DNA from: Secundilactobacillus similis DSM 23365 = JCM 2765
GTDB lineage: Bacteria; Bacillota; Bacilli; Lactobacillales; Lactobacillaceae
Assembly: GCF_001311075.1 (NCBI RefSeq)
Contig: NZ_BBAD01000018.1
Coordinates: 1-46,029, forward strand
Length of the DNA stretch: 46,029 nt
Direction of reading: 5' to 3'
Below, piece by piece: positions 36,036-44,776 of the stretch. A model generated the notes under the pieces. That model saw only the letters and a list, made by a program, of their open reading frames with translations. It had not been told where the DNA came from and searched no databases. How positions within the stretch are numbered: position 1 is the stretch's first letter; the number at the start of each line of letters is the position of its first letter. The translations under genes and the position numbers were made by a program.

Positions 36036-37296
36036 ATGACAAAGACACGTGAAAGACTCATGCTGAGCATTTCAACCGTTGTGCTTGGCTTAATTGCCGG
36101 TTTAGGATCACTCATTCTAGCCAACTTTTTAGATATCATTGAAAAACTCTTTTTAAATTTTAACGAAACACCCCTGAGTCCGTTTGCGGCCAACGCTAGC
36201 GGCACTCGGCGATTAGTATCCATGGTGATTGGTGGCGTCATTGCGGCCATTGTGTGGTACTACATGCGAACCAAAATGAAGCCTACCGTTAGCATCGCTA
36301 AAGCGCTAGATGGCGAAACCATGCCGGTGTGGACGACTGCGGTTCACGTTTTCACCCAAATTTTCTTCGTCGCTACGGGCGGGTCAGTTGGCCGCGAATT
36401 GGCGCCACGAGAATTTGGAGCCATGCTATCACAAACGTGGCAACGATTTTTACAGCATTTCGGGATCACCTTTGATGAAGAGGACCGTAAGCTATTGATT
36501 GCAGCGGCTGCGGGGGCTGGCTTTGCGGCCATCTACATCGCACCGTTGACCGGGACCATGTTTGCTATCGAACTATTGTATAAAAAAGTCACTGGTAGAG
36601 CCGTCGCCGTGAGTCTCACCATGTCATCCGTTGCGATGTTAGTCGGGTCCACCTTGCGTGGTTTTCATCCGTACTACGCTGTGGGTAACGGTGACTTCTC
36701 ACCAATTTCAGTGGTGTTAGTCATTGTTGTTGGGCCATTGTGTGGCGTTGTCGGCGCCTACTTCCGCCGCTTCTTCCAATGGGCAAACAAGCACCAAGCT
36801 CGTGACCGTTCAATTCTGTGGTTACTGCCTGCTGCAGCCGTGTTAACCGGCGCGATTGCGTACTTCTATCCTGAAATTTCAGGTAATGGTCGCGCCCTGG
36901 CACAGCCGGCGATGACGAATCAGTCAGCTGGCTTGATCGGCATCTTCTTAATTGGTGGACTTGCTAAAGCCCTGGTCACTGTGTTCTCGTTAAGGGCCGG
37001 TGCCTCTGGTGGGACACTAACCCCTTCAATTGCCATTGGGGCCACGATTGGGATGAGTTTGGGCGTTGTCGCCCACATGTTGATCCCCGGCATCACGATT
37101 TGGCAAGGTGGCTTAATCGGCGCTGCAACGCTGCTAGCTAGCTCACAACAGGCGCCATTTATGGCACTGTTCATGATTTTTGAAGTCTGCCATCTCGATT
37201 ACTCAGCTCCTGCCATTAGGACTGGGTGTGGCACTAGCCAGTGCTTCGTCACAACTGGTGTTGCATCAGTCGAAGAAACCGCAACAACAACGATAA
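36036..37296 (+). pseudogene. ClC-family chloride channel/transporter, one frameshift
   Basis: Voltage-gated chloride channel family membrane protein, about 420 residues with many helices. Motifs seen: GGSVGRELAPREFGA (the GREGP-like selectivity segment), AAAAGAGFAAIYIAPLTGTMFAIELL, and GASGGTLTPSIAIGA. The start at 36036 has an AGAGGGA site; a TTG-like start at 35976 is unsupported. At the C-terminus a GC dinucleotide appears lost near 37206 (TCAGCGCTCCTG expected): the other frame gives a proper last helix, LLPLGLGVALASASSQLVL, and stops at 37296, while the frame as read runs to 37322 with an unlikely sequence. Role in anion or fluoride movement and acid tolerance is known for the family; the substrate is unknown here. 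Confidence 0.85.
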
Positions 37297-37327
37297 TAGG
37301 CGCACCAAAACTCAGATCCTAGACTAT

Positions 37328-37370
37328 AAAAATCCGTAGATTCCCCAAATCAGGAATTCACGGATTTTTT
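37328..37370 (+). terminator. Terminator of ClC gene
   Basis: AAAATCCGT-TTCC pairs with GGAA-ACGGATTTTTT, followed by T-rich sequence. Confidence 0.75.
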
Positions 37371-37409
37371 TATATTCTGGAACCTAAACGCATTTTGTCC
37401 CGCGCCTAA

Positions 37410-37726
37410 TCATGATAAACTCGCCGCATAAGTATCTAACAACTGTGCGACTTCTTTAATAACCGCTACGATATCAATCTTTTCCTTCGCAAAACTGCCC
37501 GTAGCTAACCGGTGAACGGCAGCAGCCTTGTCCGTTAATTCTAGATGATCTTTTTCTAAAATATTACTTAGTAGGTAGTCGGCACTAGTGTGACGGGCCT
37601 CTTGTAATTCAAAGTCCTCCGGGTGTCCCGAATCATTAACCCACATGGTAAACGTCTGAAGATTGCGACAAACGTGCGAAATAAAGTTTTATCTTCAGGG
37701 GTTAATAAAAAGATACTTTCAGTCAT
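37410..37726 (-). pseudogene. Small hypothetical protein, one frameshift
   Basis: Not recognised. The true start appears to be the ATG at 37726, giving MTESIFLLTPEDKTLFRTFV, with one base lost near 37647 before the codons MWVNDSGHPEDFE; repaired length is about 105 residues. All-helical by look, soluble, no signal. A short reading frame that starts at 37646 is only its C-terminal 78 residues. Single gene between the ClC terminator and the LacI regulator. Ribosome site weak (GGTGGT). Confidence 0.6.
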
Positions 37727-38043
37727 AATTAACCACCACTCTCAAAGTTATATCATCGTACTCTCATGTTTCTTTTATTTTACCATACTTTCCGTTGCTT
37801 TTTGACGATTTCGCTTATATTTAAAAGTGTTCGGTGACCGAGTTTTTGGCTAAAATTTCATTTTTAAATCCCACTCTACCGCATTCCCGAACATCCCCGG
37901 ATTAGTCTTAACCCCTATTCGGCTTCAGTTCCGAAATGCCCCGCCACAGCTGACTTTGACAAGTCATTATTCGGCTCAATTTGAAAAAACATGCATCAAT
38001 TTTGCATGTTTTTTCCGAAAATTATTTTCATTTTTTTGATCCA
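37727..38043. other. Intergenic region without gene
   Basis: 317 bases. AT-rich promoter area of the small hypothetical gene, then ordinary sequence, then the terminator of the LacI gene at 37984-38014. Nothing else seen. Confidence 0.5.
37984..38014 (-). terminator. Terminator of LacI regulator gene
   Basis: AAAAAACATGCA pairs perfectly with TGCATGTTTTTT around a 7-base loop, 30 bases after the stop codon. Confidence 0.9.
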
Positions 38044-39036
38044 TTAGCCAAACTTGGCCGGTTGGATTAGCTTTTGATGACTTAAATCAAGTTTTGGGTC
38101 CTGCAATTCCTGCAAGAGCAGTTCTGCAGCACTGGCCCCCATCAAGTATGGATTCTGCGTAATCAGTTGGGTATTTGGCGCTAATCGCCGGGCAGTATCG
38201 GTATCCGCAAAACCGGTTGCCGTTACCTGATGACCGTCTAGTAGCCCCTCGTTGATCAAATCTGGGATAAATTCAAGGAACCAGCGCTCCTTTAACGCAA
38301 ACACCAAGGTTCGTTCTGTTGAGCGGGTCAACGCCGCCTTCAACTGCTGATAAACAGCCGAATGATTATAGGACGTTTCCGAAACCTCAATCGTATCAAC
38401 GTTATCCGCCACGGACAAAATGCCGCGGTACCGCTCCTGCCGCGTCCGTGCTAGATGAACATCCGATGTCAGCACGATAACGTGCGTCTGGCCTTCGTCT
38501 AGAAAATGCTGCGTTGCCTGCCGCGCGATTTGATAGTTATCCGTCACCACTTGTGGCCACGTCCCCGCATCCATCTCCCGGTCAACGACAACCACTGGTA
38601 ACTGCCGCCGTAGCGCCTGTTGAATCGTTTGTGGGTCATTTTCCGGTTGAATGATTAACCCGTCAAACACTTGCCGCCCAATCACTTCCAGCAGCTTTTG
38701 CTCCCGAGCATGATCCGAGTCCGCATCAAACAACACGCCAATGTAGCCTTGACTCTCCAAGATTGAACTAATGCCTTTGAACAACTCGCTAGAAAAGTAG
38801 TCATCGATATTGGCTACAATGACCGCAATCATCTTGCTGGACTTGGTGATCATCTGGCGTGCGCTGGAGTTTGGGACGTAATTGAGCTTCTCAATTGCCG
38901 CCGCTACCTTCGCCGCTGTCACCTTGGACATCCGATTCGTTTCCCCGTTCAAATACCGGGAGATGGTCGCAATCGACACCCCAGCTAGCGCTGCCACGTC
39001 CTTCATGTTTGCTGATTTAGGTTGATTTGCTGTCAT
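38044..39036 (-). CDS. LacI-family regulator of the sugar operon
   Basis: 330-residue repressor with an N-terminal HTH (MKDVAALAGVSIATISRYLNG, starting at residue 11) and hinge (NYVPNSSARQM), then a ribose-binding-protein-like core. The core resembles KdgR-type regulators of sugar-acid or hexulose genes. It lies on the same strand as the sugar operon 45526-41326, downstream of it and separated by the IS110 copy and repeats, so the insertion may have split an older linkage. Palindromes with an AACGTT core upstream of the operon (45625-45640, 45711-45734) and at ribokinase (32484-32497) fit this class of regulator. Start ATG at 39036; ribosome site moderate. Confidence 0.88.
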   Translation of the reverse strand: MTANQPKSANMKDVAALAGVSIATISRYLNGETNRMSKVTAAKVAAAIEKLNYVPNSSARQMITKSSKMIAVIVANIDDYFSSELFKGISSILESQGYIGVLFDADSDHAREQKLLEVIGRQVFDGLIIQPENDPQTIQQALRRQLPVVVVDREMDAGTWPQVVTDNYQIARQATQHFLDEGQTHVIVLTSDVHLARTRQERYRGILSVADNVDTIEVSETSYNHSAVYQQLKAALTRSTERTLVFALKERWFLEFIPDLINEGLLDGHQVTATGFADTDTARRLAPNTQLITQNPYLMGASAAELLLQELQDPKLDLSHQKLIQPAKFG

Positions 39037-39141
39037 TAGTCGTCACCACTTATCCGTATTTTGTCTATTAGGTCTAGTTTATCACGTGGGTTGGGTTGTC
39101 GGGAGGGGGATTAGCGCGTTTTCTACTATAAGCAAGCCCCA

Positions 39142-39181
39142 ATTTCAAATAATTAGGATATTAAGTCTAATTATTTGAAAT
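39142..39181. repeat. Perfect AT-rich inverted repeat
   Basis: 15-bp arms ATTTCAAATAATTAG / CTAATTATTTGAAAT (39142-39156 with 39167-39181), spacer 10. Located between the LacI gene and the IS right end. Could be a terminator for transcription leaving the IS or an operator for the LacI gene. AT-rich arms of similar style occur upstream of phosphoketolase. Confidence 0.6.
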
Positions 39182-39276
39182 GTGCCAACCATGAAGTAGA
39201 AATCTTTAGAGCGTAATCAGAAAAAAGCGTATACCAAATAAACCTATATCCCATACCGTTTTTTTAGTGGTATGAT

Positions 39277-40515
39277 TTAGATATTGGAACGCATAATAGC
39301 TTTGTTGTAGTCATACACCTCACCGTGTTTGACTAGGCCTATTAACGTCCTAATTAGTCTGTGAATACAGGCGATAGTAAATTTTTTAGTCATTTTTTGA
39401 GCAGTCTTCCTGGCGAAAGACTGCTTTTTCTTTTGATAATAATCGGCAATGTGACAGAAATGGTTTGAGTTTTGACAAGTTCTATAAATCTGTTGAACGA
39501 TGCGATAAAGAACCTTTCTAGCTACCGCATTACCACGTTTACTGATGGTATCAGTACCGACAAACTTGCCCGACTCGTAGTGTCGAAGATCAATGCCAAC
39601 ATAGGCATTAACTTGAGAGGCCCGTTGAAAGTGCCGGCTATCACCAATCTCTGCCATTAATTGACAAGCAGAAATGGCGGAGATCCCAGGAATTGAGCAG
39701 TATAACCGATATTCAGGCAATGGTTCTGCCAGCTGGGTCATTTGAGTCACTAGGCTGTCCTTATCGGCCATCAACTCTAATACGCGTTGAGTCAGTTGAC
39801 GCAGACGCATAACCTCTGGTGAGTTTCTAGATAGACCGGGAACGGATTCGGCAGCGGCCTGTTGTAGAATCTTGGCGTATTTAGTCCAATGCGTCAGTGG
39901 ATGAGCGTCATGTAACGCGTCGTATAGCTGTGCGGTAATCTGCTCAGTAGTCAGGTCGCGGACTAGCGCCGCATGAGGAAACTCATGGAAGAGTTCATAA
40001 TAGAGTGGCAACTCGTTACTAACCGGAAATTTAACGAATGGAAAAACTTGTTGAAGCGCCCGATGAACGCGATTCTTAGCGGATACGATATCCTTATTGT
40101 CGTTTTCGTACCATTGATCGTATACCTTTAAATTTTCATACACATCAGTTTTGACAGACGTCACTGCGTAGTTTCGACTAGTTGCGATCTCCGCTAACTT
40201 AATCGCATCAACACGATCAGTTTTGTTTTGCCTTAAACGGGCGTTTAATTGACGCGCCATCAACGGGTTAATACAGTCAAAATCGTAGCTATTTTGATTA
40301 AAAAAAGTGGCGACTGATACCGAGTAAACGCCGGTAGCTTCAAATACGATGTGAGGTGTAGTCGGGAGAGTATCCAAAGTGTTCAGCAACTTTAGAAATC
40401 CGGCTGAATTCTTGGCAATACAGAAGGTTTGAAGTAACTCAGTATCGTTTAAAATCGCAACATCGAGTTTATAGGCACTGATATCAATGCCCACACCAAT
40501 TTGAGATGAGTTCAT
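39277..40515 (-). CDS. IS110-family transposase (DEDD recombinase)
   Basis: 412-residue recombinase. The N-terminal RuvC-like DEDD domain starts GVGIDISAYKLDVAI (first Asp), has the Glu in VFEATGVYS and the Asp pair in NKTDRVDAIKLAE; the C-terminal transposase_20 domain carries SIPGISAISACQLMAEIGD and the serine-containing region RHYESGKF...SKRGN. All motifs look intact, so the enzyme is probably active. The ATG at 40515 has a TTGGAGG site 8 bases upstream; the longer frame from 40554 adds residues not in the family. Known mechanism: a bridge RNA from the element's own non-coding end guides it to donor and target DNA. Confidence 0.93.
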   Translation of the reverse strand: MNSSQIGVGIDISAYKLDVAILNDTELLQTFCIAKNSAGFLKLLNTLDTLPTTPHIVFEATGVYSVSVATFFNQNSYDFDCINPLMARQLNARLRQNKTDRVDAIKLAEIATSRNYAVTSVKTDVYENLKVYDQWYENDNKDIVSAKNRVHRALQQVFPFVKFPVSNELPLYYELFHEFPHAALVRDLTTEQITAQLYDALHDAHPLTHWTKYAKILQQAAAESVPGLSRNSPEVMRLRQLTQRVLELMADKDSLVTQMTQLAEPLPEYRLYCSIPGISAISACQLMAEIGDSRHFQRASQVNAYVGIDLRHYESGKFVGTDTISKRGNAVARKVLYRIVQQIYRTCQNSNHFCHIADYYQKKKQSFARKTAQKMTKKFTIACIHRLIRTLIGLVKHGEVYDYNKAIMRSNI

Positions 40516-40589
40516 AAGATGCCTCCAAGTTAAGTAAAAAGTAAAACCAAACATAGTGACTACTCAATTAATTTTCTAAACACGGCTTT

Positions 40590-40745
40590 ATTTAGCAACA
40601 TACTGAGAACAAAATTCATAGTCTTATGAAACGGCCAATTTCGGCAACGACATCACAAAAGGCGTGTGTCAAACGCGCAAGCGGCCTAGGTTTCATAACT
40701 ACTTTATCAAAAAGTAGCGATAAAATACCGTCGTATTTTATCTGA
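40590..40745 (-). ncRNA. Predicted bridge RNA region of the IS110 element
   Basis: Upstream of the transposase, where IS110-group elements encode bridge RNA. It contains a 10-bp perfect hairpin (40719-40728 with 40733-40742), a 7-bp hairpin (40699-40705 with 40711-40717) and a large stem TTATGAAAC/GTTTCATAA plus GGCC/GGCC (40624-40636 with 40683-40698) that encloses about 46 bases with a further partly paired loop. A 5' stem-loop followed by large internal loops is the layout of the known bridge RNA. Exact ends and guide bases cannot be set by eye. Confidence 0.6.
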
Positions 40746-40862
40746 CTTTATCTTAGTATGATTTGAGCGATAATTGTTGAGTTGGTGGGGATTGTAGGGG
40801 GTTAAATCATGATATGGCTATGTAGGCGACTCCCGTAATACTGCCCCAAAGTCCGGAAATCG

Positions 40863-41290
40863 CTATTTAACTTGGCTGACTGCTGGCTTGCGACGTGCTT
40901 TACTACTACATTGTTTTCGGCGCCATTGGAACTTCTATTTTCCGCTTACCAACTCAATTATGAAGTTTGTCTGCGTTAGTTTATTCTGGCAGCCACGCCG
41001 AAACGCACTCCGCAAGGCAGCGACCTGCACATAAGCCCCTTTCACCACAACCCCCAAAAAACCGGGGATCACCGTTTAACTTAGCTAACTGCTGACTTGC
41101 GACGTGCTTTACTACTACATAGTTTTCGGCGCTATTGAAACTTTTGTTTTCCGCTTACCAATTCAATTATGAAGTTTGTCAGCGTTAGTGCGTTCTGGCA
41201 ACCACGCCGAAACGCGCTCCGCAAGGCAGAGACCTGCACATAAGCCCCTCTCACCACAAACCCCAAAACCGGGGTTTCTGGCAAGAGGGC
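40863..41290. repeat. Imperfect tandem duplication of about 210 bases
   Basis: Unit 1 (about 40863-41070) and unit 2 (about 41071-41290) share the sequence TTTAACTT-GCT, GACTTGCGACGTGCTTTACTA-type blocks, the TTTTCGGCGC box, and the start of a B-type hairpin (CCACGCCGAAACGC, AAGGCAG, CCTGCACATAAGCCCCT). Unit 1 stops at the hairpin tip (CCGGGG at 41064-41069) and lacks the second half. No gene lies in it. Confidence 0.75.
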
Positions 41291-41325
41291 TTATGCTCCG
41301 GTCTCTAAACGCCTTGCTCCGCGCT
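41191..41325. repeat. Long hairpin element, copy B7
   Basis: CTGGCAACCACGCCGAAACG box, outer stem CGC/GCG and AAGGC/GCCTT, GAGAC/GTCTC, linkers TGCAC and GCTCC, apical stem ATAAGCCC/GGGCTTAT with tip AACCCC/GGGGTT. Its end (AGAGCGCG on the minus strand) directly follows the TAG stop codon of the hexulose-phosphate isomerase gene, like element B4 at the GntR gene. Confidence 0.8.
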
Positions 41326-41867
41326 CTACTCCATATTACTATGCTCCGCCGCCGCACTATCATTCGACACATGATCCCGCCGGCTAAGCATCAAGCACAA
41401 AATGTCCAACGTTACGTGGACGCTTTGGTCAAACAACGTGCTTAATAGTTGAATGGATTTGACTCCATCGCCCGCCTTGGTTGCGCCTGGGACCACGATG
41501 GTTGCGTCGCCCAGTTGGCCTAATGGGGATTGGGCGTTGCTCGTCACACTAACGACCGTGACGCCGTTTGCCTTGGCCTTTTCTGCTAATTCCACGATGC
41601 TGGCCGTTTTACCTGAGCCCGAAACGGCCACTAAAACGTCGCCCGCTTGGACAGATGGCGTGATGGTTTCGCCAATCGCAAATACCGTATAGCAATGTGC
41701 ATTAACCGCATTGCGAAGCCCTTCGCCATTAAGCCTGAGCGACCTGCGCCCAGCACGAAGATCCGCTTGTCCTTTTGGATCAGTGCTTCCGCTTGGCTCA
41801 ATTGTGCTTCGTCCACTTTACCCATTACTTCGTTGATTTCACCTAAAACTTGGTCAATTACTGTCAT
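41326..41867 (-). pseudogene. 6-phospho-3-hexuloisomerase (SIS domain), one frameshift
   Basis: Interconverts 3-hexulose 6-phosphate and fructose 6-phosphate. SIS fold: FVLGAGRSGLMAKGFAMRLMH (residues about 36-56), then VAVSGSGKTASIVELAEKAK, VVSVTSNAQSPLGQ. One base is lost near 41693 (CACATTGGCTATACG expected, CACATTGCTATACG seen); repaired, it reads MHIGYTVFAIGETITPSV, typical of the family. About 180 residues, normal length. The start codon is one base after the end of the synthase-like gene with a GAGGT site inside that gene. Last gene of the operon. Element B7 abuts the stop codon. Confidence 0.88.
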
Positions 41868-41869
41868 CG

Positions 41870-42493
41870 TTATTTGATAACCTCCACAAATTGTTTTGCT
41901 GCTGCGATTGGATCCGCTGCCTTCATGATGCCACTACCGACGATCACGCTCTCAGCGATGCCCTGTTTAGCTAACCGCTCAGCCGTATCCAGGTTGATAC
42001 CACCTGCCACTGCGATCCGCTTCACGTTAGGGAATTGCTGGTGGAATTGCGCTGTCGTTTCAACCGCGTCAAAGTCCCCTTCAATATCCTTAGCGTGGTG
42101 GATGCCGTAGATGGCTTGGTCAAAGCCTGCAATCTCCGCCTTCTTCTCAGGCGTTGTTTTCATTAAGTCGATCAACATGTCCCGGCCAGCATCCGCCGTC
42201 ACCTGCGCCACCTTAGTCAGCGTATCTAGGGAAGAGGCCCCCATCACCGTCAAGATATCGGCGCCGGCTTCAAAGCCCTTTTCAAACTCGTAGACGCCTT
42301 CATCAATCGTTTTTAAATCGACCAATAACTGCGCGTGCTGTAGTTTCAAGCCACTTTCCTTAATTCCCAACAGCCCGTAGTCTTTCGGAATCGACGTCCC
42401 GAACTCAATAATATCAACCAACGGATCCAGCTTCTGAGCCATCTCTACCGCATACGCCAACGGGACGCGGTCAATCGCAACTTGTAATTTCAA
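41870..42493 (-). CDS. hxlA: 3-hexulose-6-phosphate synthase-like decarboxylase family
   Basis: OMP-decarboxylase superfamily, TIM barrel, 207 residues. Active-site segments: QVAIDRVPL (Asp8-like), IIEFGTSI (Glu), VDLKTIDEG (Asp-x-Lys-x-x-Asp), IHHAKD (His) and AGGINLDT phosphate loop, GSGIMKAADP. The DLKT-x-D-x-G form fits hexulose-6-phosphate synthase better than the DAKIADAG form of 3-keto-gulonate-6-phosphate decarboxylase. Synthase would condense ribulose 5-phosphate with formaldehyde or split the hexulose in reverse. Starts with an ATGA overlap on the kinase stop. The neighbouring isomerase supports the synthase reading; the kinase and permease suggest a catabolic role. Confidence 0.85.
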   Translation of the reverse strand: MKLQVAIDRVPLAYAVEMAQKLDPLVDIIEFGTSIPKDYGLLGIKESGLKLQHAQLLVDLKTIDEGVYEFEKGFEAGADILTVMGASSLDTLTKVAQVTADAGRDMLIDLMKTTPEKKAEIAGFDQAIYGIHHAKDIEGDFDAVETTAQFHQQFPNVKRIAVAGGINLDTAERLAKQGIAESVIVGSGIMKAADPIAAAKQFVEVIK

Positions 42494-43452
42494 TCTTCTG
42501 ATACTCCTTCTCGTTCGTAAAATGCCGCCAGTTCAGTCGGTGTTGGGTAGCCATCGTTATCACCAGCCGTTTGTACCTGCAATGCGCCAACCGCATTGCC
42601 CCGGCAAATGGCCGACTTCAACGGTTTATCTTCCAACAGCGCCGTGATAACGCCTAACGCAAAACCATCACCAGCGCCAACCGTATCAACAACGTGATCC
42701 ACTTTGAACCCAGCGACCGTAAAGCTTTCACCGGCCTTCGTCTTCACGTAAGCCCCGGCTGGGCCAACCTTCACGATCACCACCTGGGTCCGAGCACCCT
42801 TCAAGTAAAAGTCCGCAATCGTTTCTGGATCAGTTGAGCCCATCAAGATCTCACCTTCACCAACGCCCGGCATCACGATATCAGCTGAACCAGCTAGTTC
42901 GTTAATGGTTGCAATCATCTTCTCTTGACTGGACCACAGCGATGGCCGCAGGTTCGGATCAAAGGTGATGAGGATATTTTGATCAACCAAGCGTTTCAGC
43001 AACGTCCGGAACGTTTCCTCAGCCGTTGCCGAAATGGCGGGGAAGATGCCTGACATGTGGGCAATTTTAACACCGTCCAGTGATACCTTTTCAATGACGT
43101 CCTTGGTTAAATGACTCGCTGCCGAATTCTTCCGGTAGTTAAACGTCGCCGGATCACCCTTAGTTACCAGTTGTTTCAGTTGATGGCCCGTCCAGTGGTC
43201 TGGGTCTTCGCTGATGTAGGTCGTCCCGACCTTATGCGCCTTGATCGTCTTGATAACGTATTCGCCTAAAGGTTCATCGCCCACTTGAGAAATGTATTCG
43301 ACGGAATGCCCCAGACGTTGGACGCCAATCGCAACGTTTAGTTCAGCGCCACCCAGAATTTTATGAAATTCCAAGGCGTCGACTAAGGACGCATCCGGTT
43401 CAGTTGACGCAAAGGTTGGGACGGGTTCACCAATTGTAATGACTTCACTCAT
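42490..43452 (-). CDS. PfkB-family sugar kinase, KdgK-like
   Basis: 320-residue carbohydrate kinase. N-terminus ITIGEPVPTFASTEPDASL resembles 2-keto-3-deoxygluconate kinase; the sugar-binding signature GGAELNVAIGVQRLG and the ATP/catalytic signature DTVGAGDGFALGV are intact. It probably phosphorylates the sugar or sugar acid brought in by the permease upstream. ATG 43452 with a GAGG site; overlaps the synthase-like gene by 4 bases. Exact substrate unknown; ketohexose, fructose-like or ketogluconate substrates are possible. Confidence 0.88.
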   Translation of the reverse strand: MSEVITIGEPVPTFASTEPDASLVDALEFHKILGGAELNVAIGVQRLGHSVEYISQVGDEPLGEYVIKTIKAHKVGTTYISEDPDHWTGHQLKQLVTKGDPATFNYRKNSAASHLTKDVIEKVSLDGVKIAHMSGIFPAISATAEETFRTLLKRLVDQNILITFDPNLRPSLWSSQEKMIATINELAGSADIVMPGVGEGEILMGSTDPETIADFYLKGARTQVVIVKVGPAGAYVKTKAGESFTVAGFKVDHVVDTVGAGDGFALGVITALLEDKPLKSAICRGNAVGALQVQTAGDNDGYPTPTELAAFYEREGVSED

Positions 43453-43481
43453 GTTCGTTACCTCATTTCGTTTTGTAATGG

Positions 43482-44773
43482 TTAGCCAAAGAAGTAGAAG
43501 ACCAGTGCTTCGTTAATGATCGAGACGATCCACATCAGCGGAACGCCGAGTTTTAAGAAATCCTTTGATTCGACTTTCATATAATCCAATCCCCAAACGT
43601 TCCAGGACTGGGTGATATCCGTTGAAACGGCCAGTAAGGTTGGCACGTACAGTAGTGGTAGCAAGAAAGCATCGTTGAACAGGCCCGTTCCTGATAGCAC
43701 CGCCGCCGTAGCTGCCCCAGCGCCCCATACGTGGAAGGGTCCTCGGAAAAGCGCTAGTGGTGCTAAGATTCCAAACGCCAGTGCCAACACTAAGTGGCTG
43801 TGTGGCAGAATGGCCGCAAACAGTGGCCGGAACCGAACGGCATCCATCGAAGCTGCGCCGCTAAACATGATCAAGGCCATCAAGAACATGATCAACCCGG
43901 CAATGTCACTAATTGATTTTTGAATCGTACTGTTCAAGAAGTTCGTAAAGTCTTTGAAATTCTTCATGTTACCCGTGAGGAAAATTGCCAGTAACGTGGC
44001 CAGCGTCAGCGCTGGAATGGCGTCCTACTTGAATAACATGTTCATCAGCACGGGCACGACCGGAATAATAAAGGCAATTTTAGGCATCCGCTTGGTTTCA
44101 CTGTCCTGCCCCGTTTCAGCCCCGATAATCTTCAAATTTTCATCAGCCTTGCTGGGGTCGATCCGCTTCCGGTTGAGGAGTAACAGGATCACAACCGCAA
44201 TCAGTTGAACGACCATGGCCGCCGCACCGAAGATCAGGTATTTGCCACCATACTGGGCGTGAGGGAAGAACGCTTGATCTGGTTATAGAGCACAACGTTC
44301 AAGTACATTGGCGCTCCAATTGACAGCGAGAACACGGATAGGGCTAAATCCCGTGGCACCCCAACCGAGAGCAGGATTGGCAACAGAATAACGCCAATCG
44401 CAATCACGGAGCCCACACCATAAGCACTAACGAAAATCAAAGCGGTTACGAGAATCACCAGAATGCCGGCAATCAACGGTTTCTTCTTACCGACCTTGTT
44501 GGTTTCCTCCGAAATAGCGGGGGCAATGCCGCTTTCCACCAATACCCGGCCGAACCAGGAGCCAAACACGATGTAGATAATGGTTGGCCCGTAGTTCAAG
44601 GCTGGTTCAGCGAACACCTTTTGAATCACTTGGTCGGCGGGCACCATGCCCAAGATCGACCAGAGGATTGCCATCACGAAGAACCCAATCATCAGGTTAC
44701 CGCCCTTAACGACGTACCAGATAAAGCCAGCGAATGAAATTAACAGTAGAATGGCGCTAATCGTTGATAACAT
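43482..44773 (-). pseudogene. Ion-transporter-superfamily sugar/sugar-acid permease, broken
   Basis: Integral membrane transporter of about 430 residues and 11-12 helices, similar in look to GntP/CitMHS-type permeases (repeated Gly-rich re-entrant segments, GPFHVWGAGAATAAVLSGTGLFNDAFLLP). Two lesions: a one-base deletion near 44273 (CAGATCAAAGCG expected), after which the frame reads AFFPHAQYGGKYLIFGAAAMVV, and an in-frame TAG at 44025-44027 where a Trp (TGG) fits FKWDAIPALTLATLL. The remaining part continues in frame to 43482. Gene lies between the epimerase and the kinase and is presumably the uptake system for the operon's substrate. The nonsense change is the only defect in the window that is not a small deletion. 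Confidence 0.8.
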
Positions 44774-44776
44774 AAG

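Larger units (their letters stand above)
39240..40760 (-). mobile_element. IS110-family insertion sequence
   Basis: Transposase gene plus a non-coding end of about 240 bases. IS110 elements lack terminal inverted repeats and do not make clear target duplications, so the exact ends cannot be set by eye; the limits given are estimates. The right side ends soon after the transposase stop near a hairpin TACC-TTTTTTT-GGTA (39255-39272). The left side contains the predicted bridge-RNA region. Inserted in the space between the LacI gene and the hexulose operon. Confidence 0.85.

Noticed and set aside
41176-41445. Plus-strand frame near the hexuloisomerase 3' end
   Set aside because: Antisense to the isomerase gene and to element B7; product is an artefact of the palindrome.
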